A DNA stretch of 46,167 nucleotides. Source: UBA3774 sp045600025 (GTDB taxonomy: Bacteria; Bacillota; Clostridia; Lachnospirales; Lachnospiraceae). Positions 9,764-17,373 of the stretch are shown piece by piece (within the stretch, counting starts at the first letter, position 1; every line of letters begins with the position of its first letter). The translations under genes and the position numbers were made by a program. Below the pieces are notes generated by a model, which did not search any database, was not told where the DNA came from, and was given only the letters and a program-made list of their open reading frames with translations. Location of the stretch: assembly GCA_045600025.1 (NCBI GenBank), contig JAZRXC010000057.1, positions 1-46,167 of the forward strand, read 5' to 3'.

Positions 9764-10615
9764 ATGAGCATTACAAACAAAGAAATTGAAAGCTTCATCA
9801 TTAAACACATGGCACAGCGTGAGAACAATACCTTAAAAGAGATAGACCTTCCCGCGTTTGATACACCGGCAGTAGGATTCAGCAGCGCAGCGGATGCGCT
9901 GTATCCGTTCTACAAAAAGCACATCGGCGAGGATTTCTACAGACTTCCTACAGAATGGCTGAAGAGCAAATACGGAAAAGATTTTGATCCTGAGAATGTC
10001 AGCGTAATCAGCTGGGTAGTTCCTCAGACCGAAAATTCCAGAAAGCTCGCAAGAGAAAAAGATGATTGCCCTACCATGGAATGGCAGATGGCACGTGTTC
10101 ACGGCGAAGAGTGTAACAGAGCGCTCGCAGATGCCGTTGTGGCATGGCTTAACGAACAGGGCTATGAAGCAATCGCCCCCATGACTTCAGCGGAGTTTTC
10201 CTGGCAGGACAGCGAGAGATTTTATCTCGCTTCAAACTGGTCAGAGAGACATACCGCATTTATCAGCGGACTCGGAACTTTCGGATTGTGCGACGGCCTT
10301 ATTTCAGTAAAAGGCAAGGCTGCACGTTACGGCTCCGTAATAGTAAATGCAAAGCTTGAGCCGACTAAGAGAAATTACACTGAATACAACGAATACTGCC
10401 AGGCAAAGAACGGCTGCAAAGCCTGCATAGAAAGATGCCCCGCAGGAGCCATTACTTTGGAAGGCGGTCACGATAAAGCAAAATGTCAGCAGTATCATAA
10501 AGATTTTATAGCTCCGATATGCCACGACAGATACGGCTATGACGGATACAGCGTATGCGGACTCTGTCAGACAGGTGTTCCCTGCGAAGCCGGAATACCG
10601 AAAAGTCTGAAATAA
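9764..10615 (+). CDS. 4Fe-4S protein related to epoxyqueuosine reductase C-terminus
   Basis: 283 residues from the ATG at 9764, chosen because AGAAAGGA sits 11 bases upstream; an in-frame TTG at 9734 has none. The C-terminal third has a ferredoxin-like set of cysteines, NGCKACIERCPAGAI, followed by a second set ending SVCGLCQTGVPCE, consistent with two [4Fe-4S] clusters. The middle region SGLGTFG and the overall order resemble QueG-like reductases and the shorter orphan relatives in Clostridia. The B12-domain features of true QueG are not clear, so the substrate is unknown. It lies 36 bp after the MBL gene, likely in the same operon. A queT gene is present elsewhere in the window but gives no direct link. 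Confidence 0.8.
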   Translation: MSITNKEIESFIIKHMAQRENNTLKEIDLPAFDTPAVGFSSAADALYPFYKKHIGEDFYRLPTEWLKSKYGKDFDPENVSVISWVVPQTENSRKLAREKDDCPTMEWQMARVHGEECNRALADAVVAWLNEQGYEAIAPMTSAEFSWQDSERFYLASNWSERHTAFISGLGTFGLCDGLISVKGKAARYGSVIVNAKLEPTKRNYTEYNEYCQAKNGCKACIERCPAGAITLEGGHDKAKCQQYHKDFIAPICHDRYGYDGYSVCGLCQTGVPCEAGIPKSLK

Positions 10616-10656
10616 ATCACGGCATTTCCCGTAATATAAAATTAACAATTTTCCGC

Positions 10657-10685
10657 TTTACACGAGCAGTGTGTTGTGGTATCTT
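10657..10685 (+). promoter_or_regulatory. Promoter of pyrR-uraA
   Basis: TTTACA (10657-10662), 17-bp spacer, TATCTT (10680-10685). The predicted start near 10692 gives a leader of about 105 bases that contains the PyrR site and terminator. Confidence 0.6.
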
Positions 10686-10701
10686 ACCAATGATGATGTT
10701 A

Positions 10702-10731
10702 CCTTTAAATCGGTACGAGAGACCGGCAAGG
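10702..10731 (+). promoter_or_regulatory. PyrR-binding RNA hairpin (anti-antiterminator)
   Basis: CCTT (10702-10705) pairs with AAGG (10728-10731), and CGGT (10711-10714) pairs with ACCG (10722-10725), with an ACGAGAG loop region. The CNGNGAG-type loop and two-part stem match the known PyrR-binding loop. CAAGGCA (10727-10733) can instead pair with TGCCTTG (10757-10763) of the terminator arm, giving the alternative antiterminator. Inference: with UMP bound, PyrR stabilises this hairpin, frees the terminator, and shuts off pyrR-uraA. Confidence 0.82.
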
Positions 10732-10756
10732 CAGACAGTTATATGAGCTTATTCTA

Positions 10757-10787
10757 TGCCTTGTCATGTAGACAAGGCATTTTCTTT
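10757..10787 (+). terminator. PyrR-controlled attenuator terminator
   Basis: Nine-bp stem TGCCTTGTC (10757-10765) with GACAAGGCA (10771-10779), five-base loop, then a T-rich run broken by one C. It lies in the pyrR leader, 10 bases before the start codon. Confidence 0.85.
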
Positions 10788-10796
10788 TTACTGAAG

Positions 10797-11330
10797 ATGG
10801 AAGATAAGATTATCGTTGACAAAGATACAATGATGCGGACGCTCGCAAGACTCGCCCACGAGATTATAGAAAGAAACTCGCAGGAAAAAACCATTTGCCT
10901 TATCGGAATTAAGCGCCGTGGAGTACCGCTTGCTAAGCTCTTAAAAGCGAACATTGAAAAGTTTTCTGACATGGAAGTTCGTTTCGGTGAGCTGGACATC
11001 ACATTTTACAGAGATGACTTAACCGAAAAATATCGCGACCCGCAGATAGGCGGAACAAATATCGGATTTGACGTAAATGGTGCGACGGTGATACTGGTAG
11101 ACGATGTGCTCTACACGGGACGCACGGCAAGAGCTGCGATGGATGCGGTAATCGGTCTCGGAAGGCCTTCCTGCATACAGCTTGCGGTCATGATTGACAG
11201 AGGGCACAGAGAGCTCCCGATCAGCGCCAACTATGTAGGCAAGAACATCCCGACATCCAAAGACGAATTCGTCAGCGTAAGAGTAGAGGAATTCGACGGC
11301 AAATACGAAATAGCATTATCAAGAGTTTAA
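10797..11330 (+). CDS. pyrR: PyrR: pyrimidine attenuation regulator / uracil phosphoribosyltransferase
   Basis: 177 residues from ATG 10797, matching the PyrR family; a longer frame to 10671 runs through the leader RNA and was rejected. The PRPP-binding signature VILVDDVLYTGRTARA lies at about residues 97-112. ELDITFYRDDL, GRPSCIQLAVMIDRGHRELPI and GKNIPTSK are family-diagnostic. It binds UMP or UTP and the leader RNA of pyrimidine genes, and has weak uracil phosphoribosyltransferase activity. The ATG has no evident ribosome site directly upstream, because the terminator T-run ends there. It sits in front of a uracil permease, so it controls its own operon through the leader hairpins. Confidence 0.95.
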   Translation: MEDKIIVDKDTMMRTLARLAHEIIERNSQEKTICLIGIKRRGVPLAKLLKANIEKFSDMEVRFGELDITFYRDDLTEKYRDPQIGGTNIGFDVNGATVILVDDVLYTGRTARAAMDAVIGLGRPSCIQLAVMIDRGHRELPISANYVGKNIPTSKDEFVSVRVEEFDGKYEIALSRV

Positions 11331-11372
11331 TAAAATTAAAAATATAAAAAGGGTCATTAGGAGGAAAAGACA

Positions 11373-12701
11373 ATGAAATTAGTTTACAATGTAGAAGATA
11401 AGCCGTCAGCCGGCCAGATTATTATCTTCGCGTTCCAGCAGTTACTTGCAATCCTTGCAGCAACTATCGCAGTTCCGCTTATTATCGGCAATGGCATGCA
11501 GCCGGCAGCAGCTCTGTTCGGTGCAGGTATCGGTACTATCGTATATGTACTGTTTACTAAAGCAAAGAGCCCGGTATTCCTCGGATCGTCATTCGCATTC
11601 CTTGGTTCAATGGGAGCAGCATTTGCAGGCGCAGTATCAGCAGCAGCCGGATACGCAGGACTTATAATCGGTGCAGCATTTGCCGGTCTTGTATATGTAG
11701 TAATAGCAATAATCGTTAAAATCGCAGGTGTTGAATGGATCAACAAGTTAATGCCCAAGCAGGTTATCGGACCGACCGTTGCAATCATCGGACTTTCACT
11801 TGCAGGCAATGCAGTAGGCGATATGCGTACACCTAACGTAGAAGGCGGAAATGAGCTCATCGCTATCCTGTGCGGACTGGTTACACTTCTCGTAGTTACT
11901 CTTTGCTCAGTATACGGCAGCCAGGCTATGAAGCTGGTTCCTTTCATCATCGGTATTGTTGCAGGATACGCTCTTGCAGCTATATTCACCGTAATCGGAA
12001 TCGCTTCCGGAAATACCGCATTACAGATCTGCGATTTCTCAGCATTCCAGAATATGTCCGCTGTCACAGTCCCCGAGTTCACATTCCTTACCGCAATGAA
12101 GGGCGTTAAAGAAGTAGACGGCGCTTACATTGCTACTATCGCAGTTGCATACCTTCCCGTTGCTTTCGTAGTATTCGCAGAGCATCTGGCAGACCATAAG
12201 AACATTTCCTCCATCATCGAGCGTGACCTGCTCGAGAAGCCCGGTCTCCACAGAACACTGCTTGGCGACGGTATCGGATCTATTGCAGGTGCTTTCTTCG
12301 GCGGCTGCCCCAACACCACATACGGCGAGTCAGTAGCATGCGTAGCTATCACCGGAAATGCTTCCGTAATTACCATCATCGTTACTGCAATTCTTGCAAT
12401 CGGCCTTTCATTTGTAGGACCTGTCGTAACATTCCTCGGATCTATTCCCAAGTGTGTTATGGGTGGTGTCTGCATGGCTCTGTACGGATTCATCGCAGTA
12501 TCCGGTCTTAAGATGGTTCAGAAGGTTGACCTTGAAGATAACCGCAATCTCTTCGTAGTATCAGTTATCCTCATCGCAGGTATCGGCGGTCTGTCACTTA
12601 CCTTCGGCAGCGTAACAATCACCACAGTTGCAACCGCTCTGATTCTCGGTATCGTACTGAATATTATTCTTTCAAAGTACAAGACCAAGGAAGAAGAATA
12701 A
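11373..12701 (+). CDS. uraA: Uracil permease, NCS2 family
   Basis: 442 residues, all-membrane, about 12-14 hydrophobic helices. It begins after an AGGAGG ribosome site. The segment FAEHLADHKNISSIIERDLLEKPGLH and GGCPNTTYGES (around residues 270-320; quoted in part) are hallmarks of the NCS2 uracil/uracil-xanthine transporters; the acidic residue of FAEHL is the known proton/uracil-site Glu. Located 42 bp after pyrR with no terminator, so it is under the same UMP-responsive attenuation. A strong terminator follows. UraA is the best call; a xanthine or uric acid permease is less likely given the pyrR neighbour. Confidence 0.93.
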   Translation: MKLVYNVEDKPSAGQIIIFAFQQLLAILAATIAVPLIIGNGMQPAAALFGAGIGTIVYVLFTKAKSPVFLGSSFAFLGSMGAAFAGAVSAAAGYAGLIIGAAFAGLVYVVIAIIVKIAGVEWINKLMPKQVIGPTVAIIGLSLAGNAVGDMRTPNVEGGNELIAILCGLVTLLVVTLCSVYGSQAMKLVPFIIGIVAGYALAAIFTVIGIASGNTALQICDFSAFQNMSAVTVPEFTFLTAMKGVKEVDGAYIATIAVAYLPVAFVVFAEHLADHKNISSIIERDLLEKPGLHRTLLGDGIGSIAGAFFGGCPNTTYGESVACVAITGNASVITIIVTAILAIGLSFVGPVVTFLGSIPKCVMGGVCMALYGFIAVSGLKMVQKVDLEDNRNLFVVSVILIAGIGGLSLTFGSVTITTVATALILGIVLNIILSKYKTKEEE

Positions 12702-12718
12702 TACATGACCACAAAATG

Positions 12719-12746
12719 GGACGCCTTGAAAGAGGCGTCCTTTTTT
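12719..12746 (+). terminator. Terminator of pyrR-uraA
   Basis: Stem GGACGCCT (12719-12726) with AGGCGTCC (12733-12740), loop TGAAAG, then six T. The hemZ -35 box begins at the last base of the stem's 5' arm and fills the loop. Confidence 0.9.
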
Positions 12747-12754
12747 GATATATT
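12726..12754 (+). promoter_or_regulatory. hemZ promoter embedded in the uraA terminator
   Basis: TTGAAA (12726-12731) lies in the terminator loop; a 17-bp spacer runs through the 3' arm and T-run; TATATT is at 12749-12754. The start codon begins at 12761, only six bases after the -10 box, so the predicted transcript starts at or next to the ATG. Confidence 0.6.
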
Positions 12755-12760
12755 TTGCGT

Positions 12761-14131
12761 ATGAAGATTTCTGTTATTTACGGTGAACATATAGATATGG
12801 AGTATGAGGCCTACGGCATCATCAGCTCATATTACCCCGGAAGCGAATTTGCCCCGGACGGTGATATCGTGATTAATGTGCCCGAGATCATCTCCGCATC
12901 CGGAGCCGTAACAAAAAGAGACAGAAGACGCGCACTTTATAAGTATCTTGCCGGGGCAAATGCTCACGAGCTCCCCTGGGGCGTGCTGACGGGCATAAGA
13001 CCCACAAAGCTTACCATGCAGCGACTTAAGGAGGGCGATTCAATAATTCAGGCTGCAAAATACATGCAGGATGAATACTTCGTTTCGCCTGAAAAATCCG
13101 TGCTGGCGTCAGTAATATCCGCGCGCGAGCTTGCGGCAGCTGAGCGTATACACGCAGGAGAAGGATATAATATCTACGTCGGAATTCCTTTTTGCCCGAG
13201 CAGGTGTTATTACTGCTCATTTGCCTCTCATCCGATAGATAAATGGAAAGGCAGAACGCGTGAATATATTGATGCCGAAATGAAAGAACTTGAGCGGACG
13301 GTGGAGCTTTTTGCGGACAAGACCTGCCACAGCTTATACATCGGCGGAGGTACGCCGACAGCGCTGCCTGAAGAGGACTTTGAATATTTGCTTCAAAGAG
13401 TCGGAGAGCTTGTGGATATTTCATCGCTTTGCGAATATACGGTAGAAGCGGGACGGCCTGATTGTACAAGCCGCGAAAAGCTTCTTGCGATGAAGCGCGC
13501 GGGAGTAACGAGGATTTCTATTAACCCGCAGACGATGAATGATAAAACTTTGAAAATTATTGGCAGAAAACATTCTGCTTGTGATATAATACAGTCGTTT
13601 CGCCTTGCGAGAGAGCTTGGGTTTGATAATATAAATATGGATATCATACTCGGGCTTGAAGGAGAGACGGCAGACGATGTGCAGCATACCATCGATGAGA
13701 TCGGTAAGCTTCGCCCGGATAATCTGACCGTGCATGCGCTTGCATTAAAGAGAGCGTCAAGGCTTGTGATGGAGTCAGACTCGCCTGTGGCTGCGGGACC
13801 CGGTGACGCAGAAGCTGCCAGGATGATGGCTATTGCTTCGCGCGGCGCAGGTATGATGGGACTTAATCCGTATTATCTGTATCGCCAGAAAAATATGGCA
13901 GGAAGTCTTGAAAACGTCGGTTATGCCGCCCCGGACAAGGAAGGCATATACAACATCCTTATGATGGAAGAACTGGAATCTATTGCGGCTGTCGGCGCAG
14001 GTACTGTGAGCAAGCTTGTAAGACCTGACGGGCGCATAGACAGATGCGATGATGTTAAGGATGCGGATTTATACATATCCCGCATTGATGAAATGATAGA
14101 AAGAAAAGAACAGTTATTTAAGGAGATTTAA
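12761..14131 (+). CDS. hemZ: HemZ-type radical SAM coproporphyrinogen dehydrogenase family protein
   Basis: 456 residues. The N-terminal about 130 residues carry the HemZ extension (LPWGVLTGIRPTK). The radical SAM cluster motif CPSRCYYCSF places cysteines at 145, 149 and 152, followed by YIGGGTPTAL and the EAGRPD segment. This extension separates HemZ from HemN and HemW. The presumed reaction is anaerobic oxidative decarboxylation of coproporphyrinogen III, although HemZ proteins in Clostridia without a haem pathway may do something else. The ATG has no ribosome site, and its promoter -10 is six bases upstream, pointing to a leaderless mRNA. tyrS begins one base after its stop. Confidence 0.9.
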   Translation: MKISVIYGEHIDMEYEAYGIISSYYPGSEFAPDGDIVINVPEIISASGAVTKRDRRRALYKYLAGANAHELPWGVLTGIRPTKLTMQRLKEGDSIIQAAKYMQDEYFVSPEKSVLASVISARELAAAERIHAGEGYNIYVGIPFCPSRCYYCSFASHPIDKWKGRTREYIDAEMKELERTVELFADKTCHSLYIGGGTPTALPEEDFEYLLQRVGELVDISSLCEYTVEAGRPDCTSREKLLAMKRAGVTRISINPQTMNDKTLKIIGRKHSACDIIQSFRLARELGFDNINMDIILGLEGETADDVQHTIDEIGKLRPDNLTVHALALKRASRLVMESDSPVAAGPGDAEAARMMAIASRGAGMMGLNPYYLYRQKNMAGSLENVGYAAPDKEGIYNILMMEELESIAAVGAGTVSKLVRPDGRIDRCDDVKDADLYISRIDEMIERKEQLFKEI

Positions 14132-14132
14132 C

Positions 14133-15356
14133 ATGACACTTTATGAAGAACTTCAGGCACGCGGACTTATTGCACAGGTTACCGATGAGGAAGAAATCAA
14201 AAACCTGATTAACAGTGGGAAAGCTACTTTTTATATTGGATTCGATTGCACTGCCGACAGCCTTACAGCAGGACATTTTATGGCGCTTACCTTTATGAAG
14301 CGTCTGCAGCAGGCCGGCAATAGACCTATAGCGCTGATCGGCGGCGGCACTACCATGATTGGTGACCCTTCAGGCCGCAGCGACATGCGTAAGATGCTGA
14401 CACGTGAAGACATCAATCATAATGCTGAGTGCTTTAAGTAGCAGATGGAGCGCTTCATTGAGCTCGGCGACGGTAAAGCTATCATGCTTAACAACGCTGA
14501 CTGGCTGCTTGACCTTAACTATGTTGAGCTGCTCCGTGAAGTTGGTCCGTGCTTCTCAGTTAACAACATGCTTCGTGCAGAGTGCTACAAGCAGCGTATG
14601 GAAAAGGGACTCAGTTTCTTTGAATTCAACTACATGATTATGCAGTCATACGATTTCTATTACATGTTCCAGCATTACGGCTGCAACATGGAGTTCGGCG
14701 GTGATGATCAGTGGAGCAACATGCTCGGCGGTACCGAGCTTATCCGCAAGAAGCTCGGTAAGGATGCGTACGCGCTCACTACGGTTCTGCTTACCGATTC
14801 CAACGGCAACAAGATGGGCAAGACCGCAGGTAATGCCGTATGGCTCGACCCGGCCAAGACTTCTCCTTATGATTTCTATCAGTATTGGAGAAATGTCGAT
14901 GATGCCGATGTTATAAAGTGCCTGCGTATGCTCACATTCCTTCCGTTAGAGCAGATTGAAGAGATGGCAAAATGGGAGGGCAGCGACCTTAACAAAGCGA
15001 AGGAAATTCTCGGCTTTGAGCTTACTAAAATGGTTCATGGTGAGGAAGAAGCTGTGAAGGCGCAGGAAGCTGCAAGAGCAGTATTTGCCGGCGGCGGCGT
15101 AAGCGGCGATATGCCCACTACAACGCTTTCCGACGAAGATTTTACTGACGGCGGAATTGATATTATTACGATTCTTCAGAAGGCTGAACTTGTTGAGACA
15201 CGTTCTGACGGACGCCGTGCGATTGATCAAGGCGGCGTATCACTTGACGGTGAAAAAATCATAGATTATAAGACCATTATTGCAGCGGAAAGATTTGCCG
15301 GAGAAGGCGTCGTAGTAAAACGCGGCAAGAAGAATTTCCGCAAGGTTATCAAATAA
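14133..15356 (+). pseudogene. tyrS: Tyrosyl-tRNA synthetase interrupted by an in-frame amber codon
   Basis: A full-length TyrRS (408 codons) broken only by TAG at 14439-14441 (codon 103), in the conserved ECFK-x-QMERF segment where the family normally has Lys; one change, AAG to TAG, would explain it. Before the stop: FDCTADSLTAGHF (HIGH-equivalent) and MIGDPSGRSDM. After it, in the same frame: FSVNNML, NYMIMQSYDF, GGDDQWSNM, the KMSKS-equivalent KMGKT at about 227, and the C-terminal S4 domain. AAGGAG precedes the ATG, and the gene is coupled to hemZ with no T-box. No other decay is seen. It may be a recent nonsense mutation, a sequencing or assembly error, or a readthrough gene. A restart at ATG 14445 would lack the HIGH region. 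Confidence 0.85.
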
Positions 15357-15385
15357 CTATTTACAGGACATTTTTTCAAAAATAC

Positions 15386-15414
15386 TTGATTTTTATATGT
15401 GCCTGTGATAATAT
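15386..15414 (+). promoter_or_regulatory. tRNA cluster promoter
   Basis: TTGATT (15386-15391), 17-bp spacer, TAATAT (15409-15414). The predicted start near 15421 opens with a 16-base hairpin CGCCTG-TTTT-CAGGCG (15421-15436), placed four bases before the first tRNA. Confidence 0.7.
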
Positions 15415-15439
15415 ATTCCTCGCCTGTTTTCAGGCGTCT

Positions 15440-15511
15440 GGCTCCATGGTCAAGAGGTTAAGACATCGCCCTTTCACGGCGGTAACTCGGGTTCAATTCC
15501 CGATGGAGTCA
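15440..15511 (+). tRNA. tRNA-Glu (UUC)
   Basis: Acceptor stem GGCTCCA (15440-15446) with TGGAGTC (15504-15510), anticodon TTC in a CTTTCAC loop, T-arm GGTTCAATTCC, discriminator A. 3' CCA is not encoded. First gene of the cluster. Confidence 0.95.
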
Positions 15512-15514
15512 TTT

Positions 15515-15588
15515 GGACCCTTAGCTCAGTTGGTTAGAGCAACCGGCTCATAACCGGTCGGTCCTGGGTTCGAGTCCCCGAGGGTCCA
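15515..15588 (+). tRNA. tRNA with CAU anticodon (tRNA-Met by triplet; probably tRNA-Ile2)
   Basis: Acceptor GGACCCT (15515-15521) with AGGGTCC (15581-15587), anticodon CAT in CTCATAA, D-arm AGCTCAGTTGGTTAGAGC, T-loop GTTCGAGTC, discriminator A, no encoded CCA. The CAU triplet fits elongator Met or the lysidine-modified Ile2. C4-G69 and C5-G68 in the acceptor stem, and overall likeness to Bacillus tRNA-Ile2 as I recall it, favour Ile2. It lacks initiator features. Confidence 0.9.
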
Positions 15589-15607
15589 CTTTTCCCTGAA
15601 GACTTCA

Positions 15608-15681
15608 GGCCCGATGGCTCAGTTGGTTAGAGCGCCGCCCTGTCACGGCGGAAGTCGTGGGTTCGAGTCCCATTCGGGTCG
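15608..15681 (+). tRNA. tRNA-Asp (GUC)
   Basis: Acceptor GGCCCGA (15608-15614) with TCGGGTC (15674-15680), anticodon GTC in CTGTCAC, discriminator G as expected for Asp, no encoded CCA. Confidence 0.95.
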
Positions 15682-15688
15682 CTATCAC

Positions 15689-15774
15689 GCCGGTGTGGCG
15701 GAACTGGCAGACGCACAGGACTTAAAATCCTGCGGGTAGCGATACTCGTACCGGTTCAATCCCGGTCACCGGCA
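15689..15774 (+). tRNA. tRNA-Leu (UAA)
   Basis: Class II tRNA, 86 bases. Acceptor GCCGGTG (15689-15695) with CACCGGC (15767-15773), anticodon TAA in CTTAAAA, long variable arm (CGGGTAGCGATACTCG), discriminator A, no encoded CCA. Confidence 0.95.
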
Positions 15775-15784
15775 TGATTTTTAT

Positions 15785-15812
15785 AGCTCTCGCAAGAGAG
15801 CTTTATTTTTTT
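15785..15812 (+). terminator. Terminator inside the tRNA cluster
   Basis: Seven-bp stem AGCTCTC (15785-15791) with GAGAGCT (15796-15802), GCAA tetraloop, then TTATTTTTTT. It separates the first four tRNAs from tRNA-Leu (UAG), which begins only about 20 bases later and so either has an overlapping promoter or depends on readthrough. Confidence 0.8.
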
Positions 15813-15822
15813 CTTAACGTAT

Positions 15823-15904
15823 GCGGATATGGTGGAATTGGCAGACACGCAAGATTTAGGTTCTTGTCTCGCAAGGGGTGCAGGTTCAAGTCCTGTTATC
15901 CGCA
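15823..15904 (+). tRNA. tRNA-Leu (UAG)
   Basis: Class II tRNA, 82 bases. Acceptor GCGGATA (15823-15829) with TATCCGC (15897-15903), anticodon TAG in TTTAGGT, variable arm CTCGCAAGGGG, discriminator A, no encoded CCA. Together with the UAA species it reads Leu codons starting UU and CU. Confidence 0.95.
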
Positions 15905-15917
15905 TTGACATTGCAAG

Positions 15918-15950
15918 TGCTCATAACCGATGAGGTTGCGAGCATTTTTA
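15918..15950 (+). terminator. Terminator after tRNA-Leu (UAG)
   Basis: TGCTC (15918-15922) with GAGCA (15940-15944) and AACC (15925-15928) with GGTT (15934-15937), a small internal loop between, then TTTTTATTT. Confidence 0.7.
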
Positions 15951-15976
15951 TTTGTGCCAAAGAGTGCTTTGTCTGA

Positions 15977-16005
15977 TAGACATTTACTACACGCAATGCT
16001 ATAAT
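15977..16005 (+). promoter_or_regulatory. Promoter of the amidohydrolase gene
   Basis: TAGACA (15977-15982), 17-bp spacer, consensus TATAAT (16000-16005), 25 bases before the ATG. Confidence 0.75.
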
Positions 16006-16029
16006 CTGCTTAAAGAGAGGAGATTTCCC

Positions 16030-17310
16030 ATGAAATACGCATATACTAACGGTTACATTCTTACAGGTGAGAAGGACATGACTCCCATAGCGGGTCAGGT
16101 TATCCTGACAGATGGTGAGCTTATATCTGACATCGTTCCGGAAGGAACAGATCTTACAGGATATGAGGTTATCGATCTCAACAAACAGTACATCATGCCG
16201 GGACTTATTAATCTGCATGTACATCTTCCGGCAAGCGGCAAGCCCAAGAAAAAGCCGACAGATAACAAGAAGCTTGTACGCCTGATCACATCAACTGCGC
16301 TGACACGCAAGATACTTATGAAGATGTGCGCAGGATATGCAAAGACTGAACTTTTCAGCGGAGTTACCACGCTGCGTGCAGTAGGCGGCGTACTTGACAG
16401 CGATGCCAAGACACGTGATCTTATTGCGGAGGGCAAGCTTACAGGACCGCGTATTCTCGCCGCAAATATGGCTGTATCCGTACCCGGTGGCCATATGGCA
16501 GGATCTCTGGCTTATGAAGCGCACAGCCCGGAAGAAGCTAAGAATTTCGTACGCAAGATAGCAGAAGGAAAGCCGGATTTAATCAAGCTTATGATAACAG
16601 GCGGCGTGCTTGACGCAACAGTAAAAGGCGAGCCCGGCGAACTCAAGATGGCGCCTGAGCTTGTTAAGGCGGCCTGCGACGAGGCGCACGCACTCGGACT
16701 TAAAGTTGCTGCTCACGTTGAGAGCCCCGAAGGTATCCGCGTAGCATTAAAGAACGATGTAGATTCCATCGAACACGGTGCTAAGACTGACGATGAGATA
16801 ATTGCTCTCTTCAAAGAAAAAAATGCCTGCCTTGTTGCAACACTTTCCCCCGCACTTCCTTATGCGCTGTTTGACCGCGAGATAAGCTACGCGAGCGAGC
16901 TGTCACAGTTCAACGGTAACGTAGTATTTGAAGGCATCATTGACTGCGCTAAAACCTGTATGGAGAATGACATTCCCGTTGGACTCGGAACCGACACCGG
17001 CTGTCCTTTCATAACACACGACGGAATGTGGCGCGAAGTACAGCTTTTCCATAAATATTGTAACGTAAGCAATGCTTACGCACTTTATTCAGCAACAAAG
17101 GGCAATGCGCAGATAGTAGGCCTCGGAGATGTAACCGGAACAATTGCCAAGGGCAAATGCGCCGATATGATAGTCAGCAAAGGAAATCCTCTGGATGACC
17201 TGTGCACACTTAGGAATCTCAGTATGGTAGTAACACGCGGAAAAGTATACAAAGATCCCAAGTTAAAGAAATCAGCATTTGTAGAGCGCGAGATGGACAA
17301 ATTCATGTAA
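16030..17310 (+). CDS. Metal-dependent amidohydrolase, imidazolonepropionase/prolidase-like
   Basis: 426 residues from ATG 16030, chosen for the GAGAGGAG ribosome site; the longer frame to 15952 runs into the promoter. The amidohydrolase-superfamily metal ligands are visible in order: His63 and His65 (LHVH), Lys186 (LIKLMITGG, probably the carboxylated bridging Lys), His229 (AAHVE), His249 (IEHGA) and Asp322 (GLGTDTG). The C-terminal KGNPLDDL and small beta-sandwich ends are typical. No signal peptide, so it is cytoplasmic. This resembles the group acting on dipeptides or N-acyl/cyclic amides, but the substrate cannot be assigned. Own promoter and terminator, so monocistronic. Confidence 0.88.
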   Translation: MKYAYTNGYILTGEKDMTPIAGQVILTDGELISDIVPEGTDLTGYEVIDLNKQYIMPGLINLHVHLPASGKPKKKPTDNKKLVRLITSTALTRKILMKMCAGYAKTELFSGVTTLRAVGGVLDSDAKTRDLIAEGKLTGPRILAANMAVSVPGGHMAGSLAYEAHSPEEAKNFVRKIAEGKPDLIKLMITGGVLDATVKGEPGELKMAPELVKAACDEAHALGLKVAAHVESPEGIRVALKNDVDSIEHGAKTDDEIIALFKEKNACLVATLSPALPYALFDREISYASELSQFNGNVVFEGIIDCAKTCMENDIPVGLGTDTGCPFITHDGMWREVQLFHKYCNVSNAYALYSATKGNAQIVGLGDVTGTIAKGKCADMIVSKGNPLDDLCTLRNLSMVVTRGKVYKDPKLKKSAFVEREMDKFM

Positions 17311-17332
17311 CTCTTACATTTGCCCCAAAAAT

Positions 17333-17363
17333 AAAAAAGGATTGCACTCGCAATCCTTTTTTT
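17333..17363. terminator. Bidirectional terminator between convergent genes
   Basis: GGATTGC (17339-17345) with GCAATCC (17350-17356), loop ACTC, flanked by an A-run on the left and a T-run on the right, so it works in both directions for the amidohydrolase (+) and the ECF S component (-). Confidence 0.9.
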
Positions 17364-17373
17364 AATGCAGTTG

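Noticed and set aside
11384..12082. 232-codon frame antisense to uraA
   Set aside because: Mirror of a codon-biased membrane gene; Pro/Ala/Ile/Thr-rich product with no motif or ribosome site.
12732..14132. T-box leader for tyrS
   Set aside because: tyrS starts one base after hemZ; there is no leader, and no specifier stem or T-box sequence upstream of hemZ.
14439..14441. Genome-wide reassignment of UAG to explain the tyrS amber
   Set aside because: TAG ends at least two normal genes here (GT2 at 19966-19968 and queT at 29293-29295), so it is a standard stop.
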